Shown piece by piece: positions 46,543 to 56,497 of a stretch of 64,000 bases of DNA. Position numbers and translations under genes: made by a program. Under the pieces are notes generated by a model. It was not told the origin of the DNA, did no database searches, and saw only the letters and a list, made by a program, of their open reading frames with translations. The stretch spans positions 52,243,899-52,307,898 of the forward strand of contig CP136067.1 of assembly GCA_032622095.1 (NCBI GenBank), read 5' to 3'. This DNA comes from Siphonodentalium dalli. Its lineage: Eukaryota; Mollusca; Scaphopoda; Gadilida; Siphonodentaliidae. Numbering within the stretch: position 1 is the stretch's first letter; each line of letters starts with the position of its first letter.

Positions 46543-46835
46543 GAGACCTTTCGCAAAATCACATTGCGATTACGAACATGGACAACATCCTACCCGGACA
46601 TGCAAACAATTCAATCTTTATGCACAGGGGTTCCTATGCGAGCCGAAAATATGGCCCACTCAGTTAAAGTATGTGCAGATGTGTCAATGGTGTGCAACCA
46701 GTCCTGCTTGGGCACGCTCTAACAGTATCCGTGTGGTGTATAACGAATATAACAATCGTAGGTAAATTGTGATGGTGTCCACCTTACTATAGGACAATAT
46801 ATCCTATCCATAATCGTTATTTTGCGAAAGGTCTC
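46543..46835 (+). mobile_element. MITE family A, copy 2
   Basis: A 293-bp relative of 1266-1657, with termini GAGACCTTTCGCAAAATCAC and the mirror GCGAAAGGTCTC. The internal block CAGTCCTGCTTGGGCACGCT and then CCGTGTGGTGTATAA matches copy 1 in reverse complement. It is about 100 bp shorter because of an internal deletion. The two copies fix the family boundaries independently. Confidence 0.87.
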
Positions 46836-47159
46836 TAATAAGCTAATGGGTAACTATTTTGTTGTATCGAAAACGGACAAATGGTAGTTTTTATATGACC
46901 AAACACTAGCGTAATTAACGAACCACATCTATACCACACGCATAAGGGTATCTGGCTTTTAATAAAATCTTATAAAAATCAGTTCATAGATACGCATTCC
47001 CATCAGATAAGATTCACATAGGCCTTATTTCGTGGGGTGATTGTGATAAATTACACTCCGTACACAAAGTGTCGTCGAAAGAGTTTACCCTAATCGTAAT
47101 TTAATTTAAGAATTACGTCAATCGTACATATCTGGGCAACTGGGAAATTCAAGATGCAA
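46836..47159. other. No gene seen
   Basis: Short non-coding stretch between MITE A and family G. Confidence 0.4.
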
Positions 47160-47535
47160 TATGTGAACAAACTACGCAACACATCCTCGCACAAATACGC
47201 ACATAATCGACCTATAATGTGAAATATATACATGTGATTATTTGATTCTGAAATAAGCAGATAATGGAGTCATAGCCGTTATTTTATATAATGGCGCGGG
47301 CCACAGTGAAAACACATGTTAAAGAGCGTACGCCTGAAAAGTCGTGAGTTAGCTTATTTGTGTCATTGGCCGCACATAATCTGCTTAGAATCGGCTCAAA
47401 ATGTGACTAAATTGCCCCATTTTCAGCACATTATGGACTCAAAATGAGGCGATTCTAAGCAGATTACCTACCTAGAACAAGTTCTATTAGAAGCCGATAA
47501 TGTGCTGCTTAACGGGAGAACAGGCTGAACTACGG
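47160..47535 (-). mobile_element. Interspersed repeat family G, copy 2
   Basis: Reverse-oriented relative of 29990-30345. It contains AAAGAGCG (47321) and a hairpin made by AATCTGCTTAGAATCGGCTC and GAGGCGATTCTAAGCAGATT around a ~45-base loop, which is clearer here than in copy 1. A third, short piece of the same end (ACGCACATAATCGACCTATA) lies at 49068-49087. Confidence 0.8.
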
Positions 47536-49418
47536 GTCCACCACTAGAGTTTTAAACCGCAATACATATAAGATACTGTCAGTATGGTATAACTATTTAT
47601 TACATAATATAAACTACCAACATCAAAGTATTCAACAGTGAAGATAGTTAGTTGTATGTTCGAGATCGGAACAGGGAGTATTTTACTGAAATTAACAATT
47701 ATATTTCTTGACGCTGTGGGAGCTCTCCGCTTGAGATACAAATGGAGAAGCTAGTCTACTACATCATGTTAATTTTATTCTTAAAATGGCATCATATCGA
47801 TTTCTCATCGAAATTCAAAGAACCACGTTATCGTGTTGTTATTGTCCGAATTTGCATGAACCTGATATCCATGTATCTTCGGCTTTGTTCGTAATTATCT
47901 ATTCCTGTTAGATTCAAGAAAATAGTAGGATTTCTATGGATTACTATTTGTATGTATGTGCTATGTAGTCTTACGCTAATAATAATTTCCAAATTTAAAA
48001 TATTTTATTTCGTTTCGCACGGTGCTCTCTATAATACTGACAGACACGCTTTAATCCAAGTGTTTTGCAGTAAGTTGAATATATTATTGCTTTGAGTGCA
48101 CGTGAATCCTAGCCTGTTGTGGCTGTGATGCATCTCACACCGTCCCGAAAATAAAAATAAGGCTTAATCTATAATGTGCTTGTCGGGCTATAATAGAAAT
48201 GTCGGTGAATTTGTATTATTTATTTCAAAGACCCACATATTTTGATCATAACATGTTTGTCATGAGAATTAAAGCTTCTTGTAGATGCATTGTGCAACTG
48301 ACCAGTTTCGAGTGTTATTCAAAATTTTCCTTCTCCGAAGGAAAGTGTCCGGGTATTTTGTCCCGGAAAACTTTTGGAATTCTTTCCTCATCAATCGAAA
48401 AACAAAATTATTTAAAGACATTTATTTAACCATAGAGCGTGTTCGTGATATCGGCGTGTCACTGATGGTTGTTGCTGATGGACATGAGAGGATGCACGTC
48501 TGCCGAATAGTGTTGGCCTCTTCCGGTTACGACAGCTGAATCGGAAGCGTTCTACTGTGCGATATTTCTACTCTCCTCAACGATTTTTTTGTTCTTGAAT
48601 TATCTAGCATATATACGAGCCAAAGCGTGGTTGGTTATGATGTAAAATAGGATGGGATATCTTTAAAGCTGTGGACATAAATACAAAGTGTATACTGATG
48701 ATCAAATGGATGTTGGTCAAAATAAACCGGATTTATCATATCGTGCGTGGAATTGCTTAACCGATACATCATTCCAATAGATATTTAATTGGGCGGTGAC
48801 GTTGGAAATATCACGCCACGGAGCATTGTTCGTTTATTGGCACGACAAACAAAGCAGGCTGGAATTAAGCAAACATTGTTTCCGAAAATGACCCATGAAA
48901 TAATTGATTACAGGTACATTTCTGTCACATGTGAAAACAACGACTGCAATCAATCATTCTGATCGGGGGACGAACAAATTTGTTAACCCTTTCGTTACTA
49001 AAACTCATTGACAAGTAGTTCCATTAAGAACTGTTCACATAGTTTAGCCAACATATCCTCGCACAAATACGCACATAATCGACCTATAAAGTGAAACAGG
49101 TACCTTACTCGTATTTAAATTAAAGTGCGCGAATTTAAAACTGAGCGAAAAATAGTACGATTCTGAATGTAAAATATACCACAGGGAAAAGAGAGTTATT
49201 TGATGAGATACATACATTACGAAACGCTGGACACTGAATAGACAACTACATGCATAGGTATAAGGTATATGTTTATATTCGGTCAAACATTATAAAAAAA
49301 TCAAAACCATTACTCAATGCCAAGCGGCGTACAACTCATGGTAACATCGACGATGTTGAAATGCTTGTAAGAAAATGCACATATTATAGATTGCATGTGC
49401 TTGAAAGCAAGTCCCAAT
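47536..49418. other. No gene recognised
   Basis: No domain found in the 60-84 codon frames near 48199-48539 and 49044-49286. TTAACCCTTTCG at 48983 is a possible piggyBac-like end (compare 24632, 25165, 49509, 52259) with no partner nearby. Confidence 0.45.
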
Positions 49419-49715
49419 ATATAATGTTATAACTTGGGGTATAATCCGTTTATTAAAGAATTGATAACTCAGTGTTGAATCATGAGTTTAATCAGTACAA
49501 TTTACTGCTTAACCCTTTCTTTACTGAATGGATTCTCCCCCAAAAAGTTGTAAACGTATATATGCGAATGTCTTATTATTCATTTGGAGTGGTGTTGAGA
49601 GAAAATGAGCAGAACACCAGAGAACACAGACAAAAAGATATATATTGTTATAACTTGGGGGGTATAATTCGTTTATTAAAGAATTTATAACCCAGTGTTG
49701 AATTATGAGTTTTAA
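49419..49715. repeat. Duplicated ~90-bp segment: empty and filled MITE target
   Basis: Copy 1 (49419-49511) reads TATAACTTGGGG, CGTTTATTAAAGAATTGATA, CAGTGTTGAATCATGAG, then TTTAATCAGTACAATTTACTG without a break. Copy 2 (49641-49715) has the same order up to ATGAGTTTTAA, where MITE D begins, and its continuation TTTAATCAGTACAATTTACTG is found on the far side of the MITE at 50229-50250. Copy 1 is therefore the pre-insertion sequence. Confidence 0.9.
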
Positions 49716-50229
49716 ACGCACGGTCGGCGTTCGTTGCAGAAATATTCATATTTGTTCAAATCGCCATCAACAGAAGGAATATTAAAATAGATATAGTATT
49801 GTTCATATGCCAAACATAATCAGCGCGTAAATAGTATATTGTCGTCAAGACGTACGATGGTGTACGTAAACAAGAACCTGCTCGTGGTACAGAAGTTTTG
49901 CTTCTGTTTACATACCACAGCACAATTCTATTGGTTAATCACACACAAATGATATAAACGCTCTTTATTATTATCAGGAAAACTGTAACAAGTAACGCTC
50001 TTTATGTTTACCATATCCGGATCTAAACAAAAGCCAGTTTCTGTAACGTTTTTTGCTTTTGTTCACATAACAAAGGAAAACATTTGACAATAACATACTG
50101 TTTATGCCATATTTCTGATTGGTATAAGAACAAAGTCTGTCTATATTTTACTATTGTTTCTGTTTATGGCGGTTTTTGACGGAGGTGAATATTTTAACAG
50201 CATACCCACCGCCAACGCCGCCCGTATCT
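49716..50229 (+). mobile_element. MITE family D, copy at 49.7 kb with a known empty site
   Basis: 514 bp between TTAA tetramers (49712-49715 and 50230-50233). The empty site at 49488-49491 has one TTAA, so the duplication of exactly this tetramer is shown directly. Termini are CGCACGGTCGGCGTT and the mirror of AACGCCGCCCGTA. CGCTCTTT boxes lie at 49959 and 49996. Confidence 0.93.
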
Positions 50230-50255
50230 TTAATCAGTACAATTTACTGCTATAA

Positions 50256-50591
50256 CAAAACATACACGTAATATCACACACATGCTTTAGCATCAGGTAT
50301 TTCAAGGGCGGGAGGGGAAAACTATCTCACAGTCGCAAGCGCATAGTCTCACACTCTTCATCATCTAAGGTGTCATGGAATATAACATGTTTATATGAAA
50401 TGTGGAAGATTGGACACGATCCACGACACAACACTGAGAATAGTCAGGATATGTCAAAACATGATACAGCCTAGATGCCGGGGGGGGGGGGGCTATATTA
50501 ACATTATATTAAAGCATCCATAGATCGTTGGTCCGTTGTAAATTTTGTTCTGTATACATAATTTTTAATAATCAAAATTAAATTATTTGTA
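50256..50591. other. No gene seen; G12 tract
   Basis: Non-coding, with a G homopolymer at about 50480-50491. Confidence 0.45.
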
Positions 50592-51005
50592 ATGTTATTC
50601 GTTCGCTTGGTCATGCTTTCAAGCGTCATTGTCTTTTTTTGGTTAAAGATCGGCCCCAAATCTTATACATGTGCTGCTGGTAGGATATATATTTGGTCTA
50701 TTGAGCAGTCGTGGGTGCATCGAGATCATTATCGAGCATGTGGTGGTCACAATTCCGCACTCACAATTGACATTTTGGCACACATCACTGCTCATTTATG
50801 CTTCAAAAACCAGTTGTTTTTTATGTTGAATTGTTTCAAGTTCAAGATCAAGAACATTTCCGCACGTTTTTCCTGTGATCTCAACCTCCGGTACATCTCA
50901 CTATGCGTTGGTTACACGGGTGACGTATATATATCACTGAAAAACTTTACCGTGTCAAATGACACGAAAAGTTGTCCACAGAAAGCGCGTCAAATGACAC
51001 AGTAA
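50592..51005 (+). CDS. Possible small secreted protein exon (uncertain)
   Basis: A 137-codon frame beginning MLFVRLVMLSSVIVFFWL, which looks like a signal peptide or membrane anchor. The rest has Cys at about residues 27, 50, 70, 81, 95 and 105. YTCAAGRIYIW, then a C-x13-C-x9-C run (CFKFKIKNISARFSC...C), recalls by eye the spacing of SUEL-type (D-galactoside/rhamnose-binding) lectin domains, which are common in molluscs. The usual YGR and DPC...KYL signatures are not present, so this is only a hint. The last ~25 codons enter the palindromic TGTCA repeat array, so a real exon would end earlier. It may also be chance. Confidence 0.22.
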   Translation: MLFVRLVMLSSVIVFFWLKIGPKSYTCAAGRIYIWSIEQSWVHRDHYRACGGHNSALTIDILAHITAHLCFKNQLFFMLNCFKFKIKNISARFSCDLNLRYISLCVGYTGDVYISLKNFTVSNDTKSCPQKARQMTQ

Positions 51006-51292
51006 ACATGTCATGTGACACAGTAAACATGTCATGCGACACACCTAATGTGTCGCCCAATCGTGTCAGGTGACACACTATACGCATCACATATTTTGTC
51101 CATAGAAAGCGCGGCAGGCGTGTAAAGTGACGTTTGGGGCGACACGGGTCCATGTCATGTGACACATCAAATGTGTCATGCGACACATCTAACGTGTTGC
51201 CCAATTGTGTCAGTTGACACACTAAACGCGTCAGAGTTTGTCCATAGAAAGCGCGCCAGGCGTGTAAAGTGACACGTTTGGGGCGACATATC
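50955..51292. repeat. Array of TGTCA-N-TGACA palindromes in 125-141 bp units
   Basis: Three units are marked by TTGTCCAYAGAAAGCGCG (about 50972, 51097 and 51238). Within them lie many short palindromes: GTGTCAAATGACAC, TGTCATGTGACACA, GTGTCATGCGACAC, GTGTCAGGTGACAC, GTGTCAGTTGACAC. Each is an inverted pair of TGTCA half-sites with a 2-base centre. Half-sites of this kind resemble TALE-homeodomain (TGACA) sites, but the density suggests a satellite-like or element-derived array. Confidence 0.85.
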
Positions 51293-51309
51293 CATATATC
51301 CTTAAAATC

Positions 51310-51420
51310 TTTAATATGCTGTATTCCTCTTCCTACTCTTCATCTTCATACTCCCTCTCTTTCTTTCTATATCCCCATCTATCTCTTTCTCGCTATTGCT
51401 CTCCTCCGCCTCGGTCCTGT
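51310..51420. repeat. Pyrimidine-rich tract
   Basis: A stretch of almost only C and T (TCTTCCTACTCTTC, CTCCCTCTCTTTCTTTC, CTCTTTCTCGC, GCTCTCCTCCGCC). The 76-codon frame across it is a composition artefact. Confidence 0.8.
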
Positions 51421-52255
51421 ATAACCCATCATACACTCTCCACACATCTCGACATCTATACCTATCATACAATTTCAATACATTATAACGAACATATAAT
51501 CAATCAGCCACAATCTTTTATACATATTACCTTTTTAAGAATATAGGGTATCATCTTTCTAAGTGGGCGGAACGATCAAAAAAGCTTATAGATTACTGTC
51601 GCCTCCGTTTCCAACCGATGTAATTTCATGCCTGCAAATCTCCGATAACATACACCAACAATTTTATGTCAACTATACTCCGTCTCAATTTGTTATTTTT
51701 ATTTATCTGTATGTATTGTCTTTGTGTTGGAATAAAGTATGTTTAACAAAGTTAGGCAGTCAAAGTTTGGTGGGTACGGGATAAATGAAAATAATGACAC
51801 ATAATGGTATACATTGCATATTACCAAGTGGGTTATCACCAACATCGTGACTGGCCAGACAGAAGAATGAGACTTGGTAAATATATTCTTTGAACCAAAT
51901 GTAATGTTTGGCGTGGGGTGCCCGGACTACCCGATTCAGGTAAGAAGAAAATATGATTTCAATGGCAACGGCATCTATAAAAAGCGGGAAATACATATTT
52001 CTGTGATAACTATAAATCGTAATATAGTCTACATTTGATATTTGTATGTAGGTTAGGTCCCTACTACATTATATAAACTGCGAGTGACATTGCACGGTGA
52101 CAAAGTCACCTAGTAAGGTCAAGTCCTTTGATAAAATGTTAACTCGCGACAAGTAATTCTATATTCACATGTATAACTCATTAAATGCACTTATTTCGCA
52201 ACCCCTTAACCACAGAATGAAAGTAGAATCGCAGCTTCCTCGCTTTAAATTTCTT
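51421..52255. other. No gene recognised
   Basis: Non-coding as far as can be read. No repeats noticed. Confidence 0.4.
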
Positions 52256-52258
52256 GCA

Positions 52259-52380
52259 TTAACCCTTCCATGATTGGAGCTGCCTGCAATTTAGCGAAAA
52301 CACTGTGCCAATGCATTATCGTATATATGCGAGTCTCCCACAGGGAACATCGCATATATAAGATAATTCATTGGCCTAAC
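52259..52380 (+). mobile_element. Diverged relative of hairpin MITE family F
   Basis: TTAACCCTTCCATGATTGGAGC at the left, then a hairpin at 52307-52375 whose arms GCCAATGCATTATCGTATAT and mirror resemble the family F hairpin but whose loop (TCTCCCACAGGGAACA) is unrelated. No right terminus was found. The left block also matches 13718-13745. Confidence 0.72.
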
Positions 52381-53161
52381 AATATTTACCTTGGCTAACT
52401 GACTTATTCTGCTTTAATGTCATAACCAGGGTAATAAATTTCATAATTTTATATTTGCGCAGCCCAACGTTGGAGCTGAATATGACCAACAAGGTGAAAG
52501 ATCGAAACCTATTAGGATGTATAAACATATTTATATCAGATATAACATTGCATTGATTTATTTTACTTCCATTGGCATGTGTGATTTACGTTATTGCCCG
52601 AATCTTGACGATAGTAATACTTAAATGAAGTCATGTTGCTCTGGCAACTACAACAACATTCGTGCAAAATGCAGACAATCCAGTTGTTTAAAATAATACC
52701 TTGGACTAGGTTTGGTGTGGCACCACCATGGATCCTATAGGGTTGCGATAGGATAATAAGGGTTAACTGTATTTTGATGGGTAGGGTGGTGTGATTTTTG
52801 TTAAATCGGAGACATTAGTTGGTTACAATGGCAACCGATTTTGAAAGAAAAAAAATGACAAGAAAATGGAATTATAACTGTAATTTCAGAGATATTGTAC
52901 TGGTGTCTGCAGCTTGGTATACGAATGTGTGCATCGCCGTGAAATTGTCAATGGTTGTTTTTTCCGAACTGCTTATGTTGCGTGTTTCTATGGTTCTGTG
53001 TCGATACAGCTTCTATGGGCCTGTATTGGCACATTGGTCCCCCTTTTCACGATTTATGCATCGTTGGATGTTGCGTATGGGGTGGACCACGGGTCCGTAT
53101 GTGCAGTAATGCCCTAATTAATCGACTCCATATAATTGGGATTTTCAAGCACATATATTTG
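52381..53161. other. No gene recognised; overlapping frames
   Basis: Three overlapping plus frames at 52819-53170 (67-96 codons) cannot all be real and show no motif. The block GTAATGCCCTAATTAATCGA at 53107 is an isolated end of the 46.2 kb foldback family. Confidence 0.4.
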
Positions 53162-53450
53162 GAACGTTGACACTAGCACTCGATAATCTTCTAATGTCCT
53201 GAGGTTGATTGAAATGTTATTATGAAAGTGACCAAATTGGCAACATTGTAAGCGGCTGCTATGTAAATAAGAATATTGCATCCACCGATATATGTTGCAT
53301 TTTTCTTCAGTTATATCCGAGTTATGAACGTTGACTCTAGAACTCGATAATCTTCTAATGTGCTGAGGTTGATTGAAATGTTATTATGAAAACGACCAAA
53401 TTGGCAACATTGTAAGAGGCTGCTATGTAAATAAGAATATTGCATCCACC
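53162..53450. repeat. Two-copy tandem duplication, 164-bp period
   Basis: GAACGTTGACNCTAG(A/C)AC begins both copies (53162 and 53326). CTTCTAATGTNCTGAGG, ATTGAAATGTTATTATGAAA, TTGGCAACATTGTAAG and GAATATTGCATCCACCG follow in both at the same spacing with very few differences, so the event is recent. Confidence 0.93.
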
Positions 53451-54055
53451 GGCTCCCACATAACATATAGTTTTGATACGACAATGTATGACTGAATTAT
53501 ACAGCAGATAGTATTCCGTGTTGAAATGGAGGGAGCAAAACACAAAACAGTTCATTAAATGGATATTTGGACAGTATTCGGGATTATGTTCGCCATTGAA
53601 ACCATACATTTTTTCATGCAATGTCTACGTTTTACTTCCGAAGTGAATGAATGTCAAAAATTCGCAACATGTTACAAACGCTGCCCGTGGGCGGCAAGTA
53701 CCAAAAAAAAAAGAGCGTTCAGATGTCAGCCATGGCAGACTGCACTGTGTGTAAGTGATTAGCAGAACGCTCTGGAACTTCAATATGCGTGACGGAAATT
53801 GTCTGATCAGTCCAGCGACGGAGAGCAATCTCTCGACAACGTGATGTGAATCGTTGATACGGCAGAATGATTGGACATGCGACGGTCCCACTGGATACGA
53901 ATATGATAGTGGCGTGCACTGATTCTCAACTGGCCATTATAATACGCGTAGAGACAAGTGTTTTACTTTACACTGTACACACATGATTTTCGAACATCAA
54001 TCTGAAACCAATTGCTGTGGGGAAGTTTTGAAACATCTAAAAGAAATAAAACGTT
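53451..54055. other. No gene seen
   Basis: Contains AAAGAGCG at 53710 and a near match (AACGCTCTGG) at 53765. Opposite-strand 88-codon frames at 53355-53891 have no motif. Confidence 0.4.
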
Positions 54056-54059
54056 TTAA

Positions 54060-54527
54060 TGGCACGGGCGGCGTTCGTTGCAGAAATATTCATATTTGTT
54101 CAAATCGCCATCAGTAGAAGGAATTTTAAAATTTATATAGTTTTGTTCATATGCCAAACATAATCAGCGCGTAAATAGTATATTGTCGTCAAGACGTACG
54201 ATGGTGTACGCAAGCAATAGCCTGCTCGTGTTACAGAAGTTTTGCGTCTGTTTACATAACACAGCGCAATTCTATTGGTTAATCACACGCAAATGATATA
54301 AAGGCTCTTTATTTTCAGGAAAACAGTAACAAATAACACTCTTTATGTTTACCATCTAAACAAAGGAAAAACATTTGACAATAACATACTGTTTATGCCA
54401 TATTTTTGATTGGTATATATAAGAACAATGTCTGTCTATATTTTACTATTATTTCTGTTTATGGCGGTTTTTGACGGAGGTGAATGTTGTAACAGCATAC
54501 CCACCACCACCAACGCCGCCCGTATCC
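54060..54527 (+). mobile_element. MITE family D, copy at 54.1 kb (internally deleted)
   Basis: 468 bp between TTAA tetramers (54056-54059 and 54528-54531). Same termini (GGCACGGGCGGCGTT and mirror) and body as the 42.6 kb copy. It has lost ~40 bp between the second box and AAAGGAAAAACATTTGACAA, and both octamer boxes are mutated (GGCTCTTT, CACTCTTT). A CCA triplet expansion (CCACCACCACCAACG) lies in the right end. Confidence 0.9.
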
Positions 54528-54531
54528 TTAA

Positions 54532-54952
54532 TAAGGATTAACTGCTCCAAGATATATACATGTGTATTCATTTAGTACAGCAACGCATACATTTAGTATA
54601 GCAACGCATACAGAATTGGCGTTCGGTCCCATTCTCTTATCAGATGTTCCCTGGGAGATGGCTGATAAAACACATTAGCTAGGAAACTTCACCATATACA
54701 CTATTACCATAGCTTCTTGTCGTTGTTTAAATACACAATCGTAAATATGCTGCCATCCTGTTCACAAATATTGTATCCCTATTCTTTTGTAAGTTTAGGT
54801 ATGGCCATATTTTATCTGGAACCAGTTTGCTCAACTGTTGAGTAACATGTATCCTGACGGTATATTACGGGCAATACACGAACATATATACATATAAGAA
54901 TCACAAATGACAAACTTAATTTAAAGATGATCCACCCGATTCCACACGACTG
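54532..54952. other. No gene seen
   Basis: Non-coding. A short duplication of ATTTAGTA(C/T)AGCAACGCATAC occurs at 54572-54611. Confidence 0.45.
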
Positions 54953-55310
54953 TGCAAGATACATTCACATACCAAATTTCAAGTCGATAGCTCCACCCGT
55001 TTCCGAGATCTGGTCTGCGCATGCGCGAAGCTGGCGTCGCACGGGCTCGGCGACCAGATAAAATTCGTATCCGGGGCAAGATACATTCACATACCAAATT
55101 TGAAGTCGATAGCTCCACCCGTTTCCGAGATCTCGTCTGCGCATGCGCGAAGCGGGCGCCGCACGGGCTCGCCAATACGACAACGTCAACCGCCTGGTCA
55201 AACTACACACACGTACCAAGTTTCGTCCCGATCGGTCGAGAATCGTAGATTTGTATAAATGACATACAGACAGACATACAGACAGACAGACAGACAGACA
55301 CACAGAGGTC
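54953..55310 (+). mobile_element. Pearl-like module: two 122-bp repeats plus ACAG microsatellite
   Basis: Two tandem units start GCAAGATACATTCACATACC at 54954 and 55076 (period 122). Each runs through AGTCGATAGCTCCACCCG, a GC-rich block containing TGCGCATGCGCGAA, and GCACGGGCTCG. A diverged segment with TACCAAGTTTCGTCCCGATC follows, then an ACAG/ACAT microsatellite at 55260-55305. The layout is that of bivalve pearl-type elements and repeats the arrangement at 12.1-13.2 kb with unrelated unit sequence. The minus-strand frames are GC-rich repeat artefacts. Confidence 0.75.
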
Positions 55311-56352
55311 TTCAAAATATATATGAGATTGATTTCATACCTGTGTCCTGATGGCACAGTTACAACATATATTTAATCCCCAAATGAACACCACTATGAT
55401 ACAGCTCTTCTTATTTTCCCACTTCATACACTATTGAATTGCGAAATATACTTAATTCGGCTTCACGATTAGATGGCGATTAGTGTACAATCGGGATCAC
55501 ATGTGCCACGCGATGTTAGGATTATATTGCAAAATGAGTATCCTGATTTAATAAGATAGGAGATAACCCAATACAGAACGTACGTTGATAAATAACGGAG
55601 ATTTGTCTGAAACAGTTAAAGCCACATGGCGGTTTGCGCTCCAAAATACACATAATATTATTCGCTTTTGAATTTTTCTCAGCATCGAAATAGGTCGATA
55701 AATATCTGAAGTACCTTTTTACGAGCATTATGTAATCCAAAAAGACGCATTGAAGTAATGAAAAATACAATTGTGAATACGGTGTTTGGTTCCCAAACAC
55801 AAAACAGCCATTTGCTCCACTTGGAACAGAAACGAGCGTTCCGTGGTAAGTATATTCCTGATATGGTAGCAATAAAGAGCGTTTGTCTGACTTCTGGTAA
55901 AAGATAACTTTAGCTATTGTTAGATGCTTGCTTTAATGTATGGCATCATTAAACACGAAGCACTTTCTGAACATGGATTCGTAGTATAACATGGGTTCAA
56001 CCTCAGTATTTCAGTACAAATAGTAGTTTTATTTTTGTCAAATGGGATGGAATATCTCATAGACATTCAGGCAAGGTAGCTCTATCAATATATGAATGGC
56101 GGTCAGGCGTCAAAAATTCAAAGCATCAGCCATGGTAATGATCATGACTCCAAGCCCACAATTACTTTACGAATTTAAGGTCAAATTCTCTCACCTGCAG
56201 ACAACACTTTCATCAAAATTCATTTTATTTTCTGTTTTATTTACAAAATACAATTGGCAACAATGTTGGAACAATAACAGTATACAATGAGATGTGATAC
56301 ATTACTCTGGAACATAAAAGTGGATATATTTCACGCCGATTTACTGTTAAAT
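55311..56352. other. No gene recognised
   Basis: A minus frame at 55872-55522 (116 codons) has no recognisable motif, and its start region carries the recurrent AAAGAGCG (55874). Otherwise ordinary AT-rich sequence up to the recombinase polyadenylation signal. Confidence 0.4.
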
Positions 56353-56358
56353 TTTATT
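56353..56358 (-). terminator. Polyadenylation signal for the recombinase gene
   Basis: AATAAA on the minus strand, about 140 bases after the stop codon of the recombinase-like gene and in a suitable position for its transcript end. Confidence 0.5.
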
Positions 56359-56497
56359 GGATTCGGAAACAAAGTGTTCACTGACAAGTTTGCACAAGCG
56401 GAAAATTATCCTGCATCTACAAATGAAAACTATAAACTAAACTTTGTTATTCTGCGAACGATTATCCGAAGCAAGGTGTATATGAAACACACTGAGT

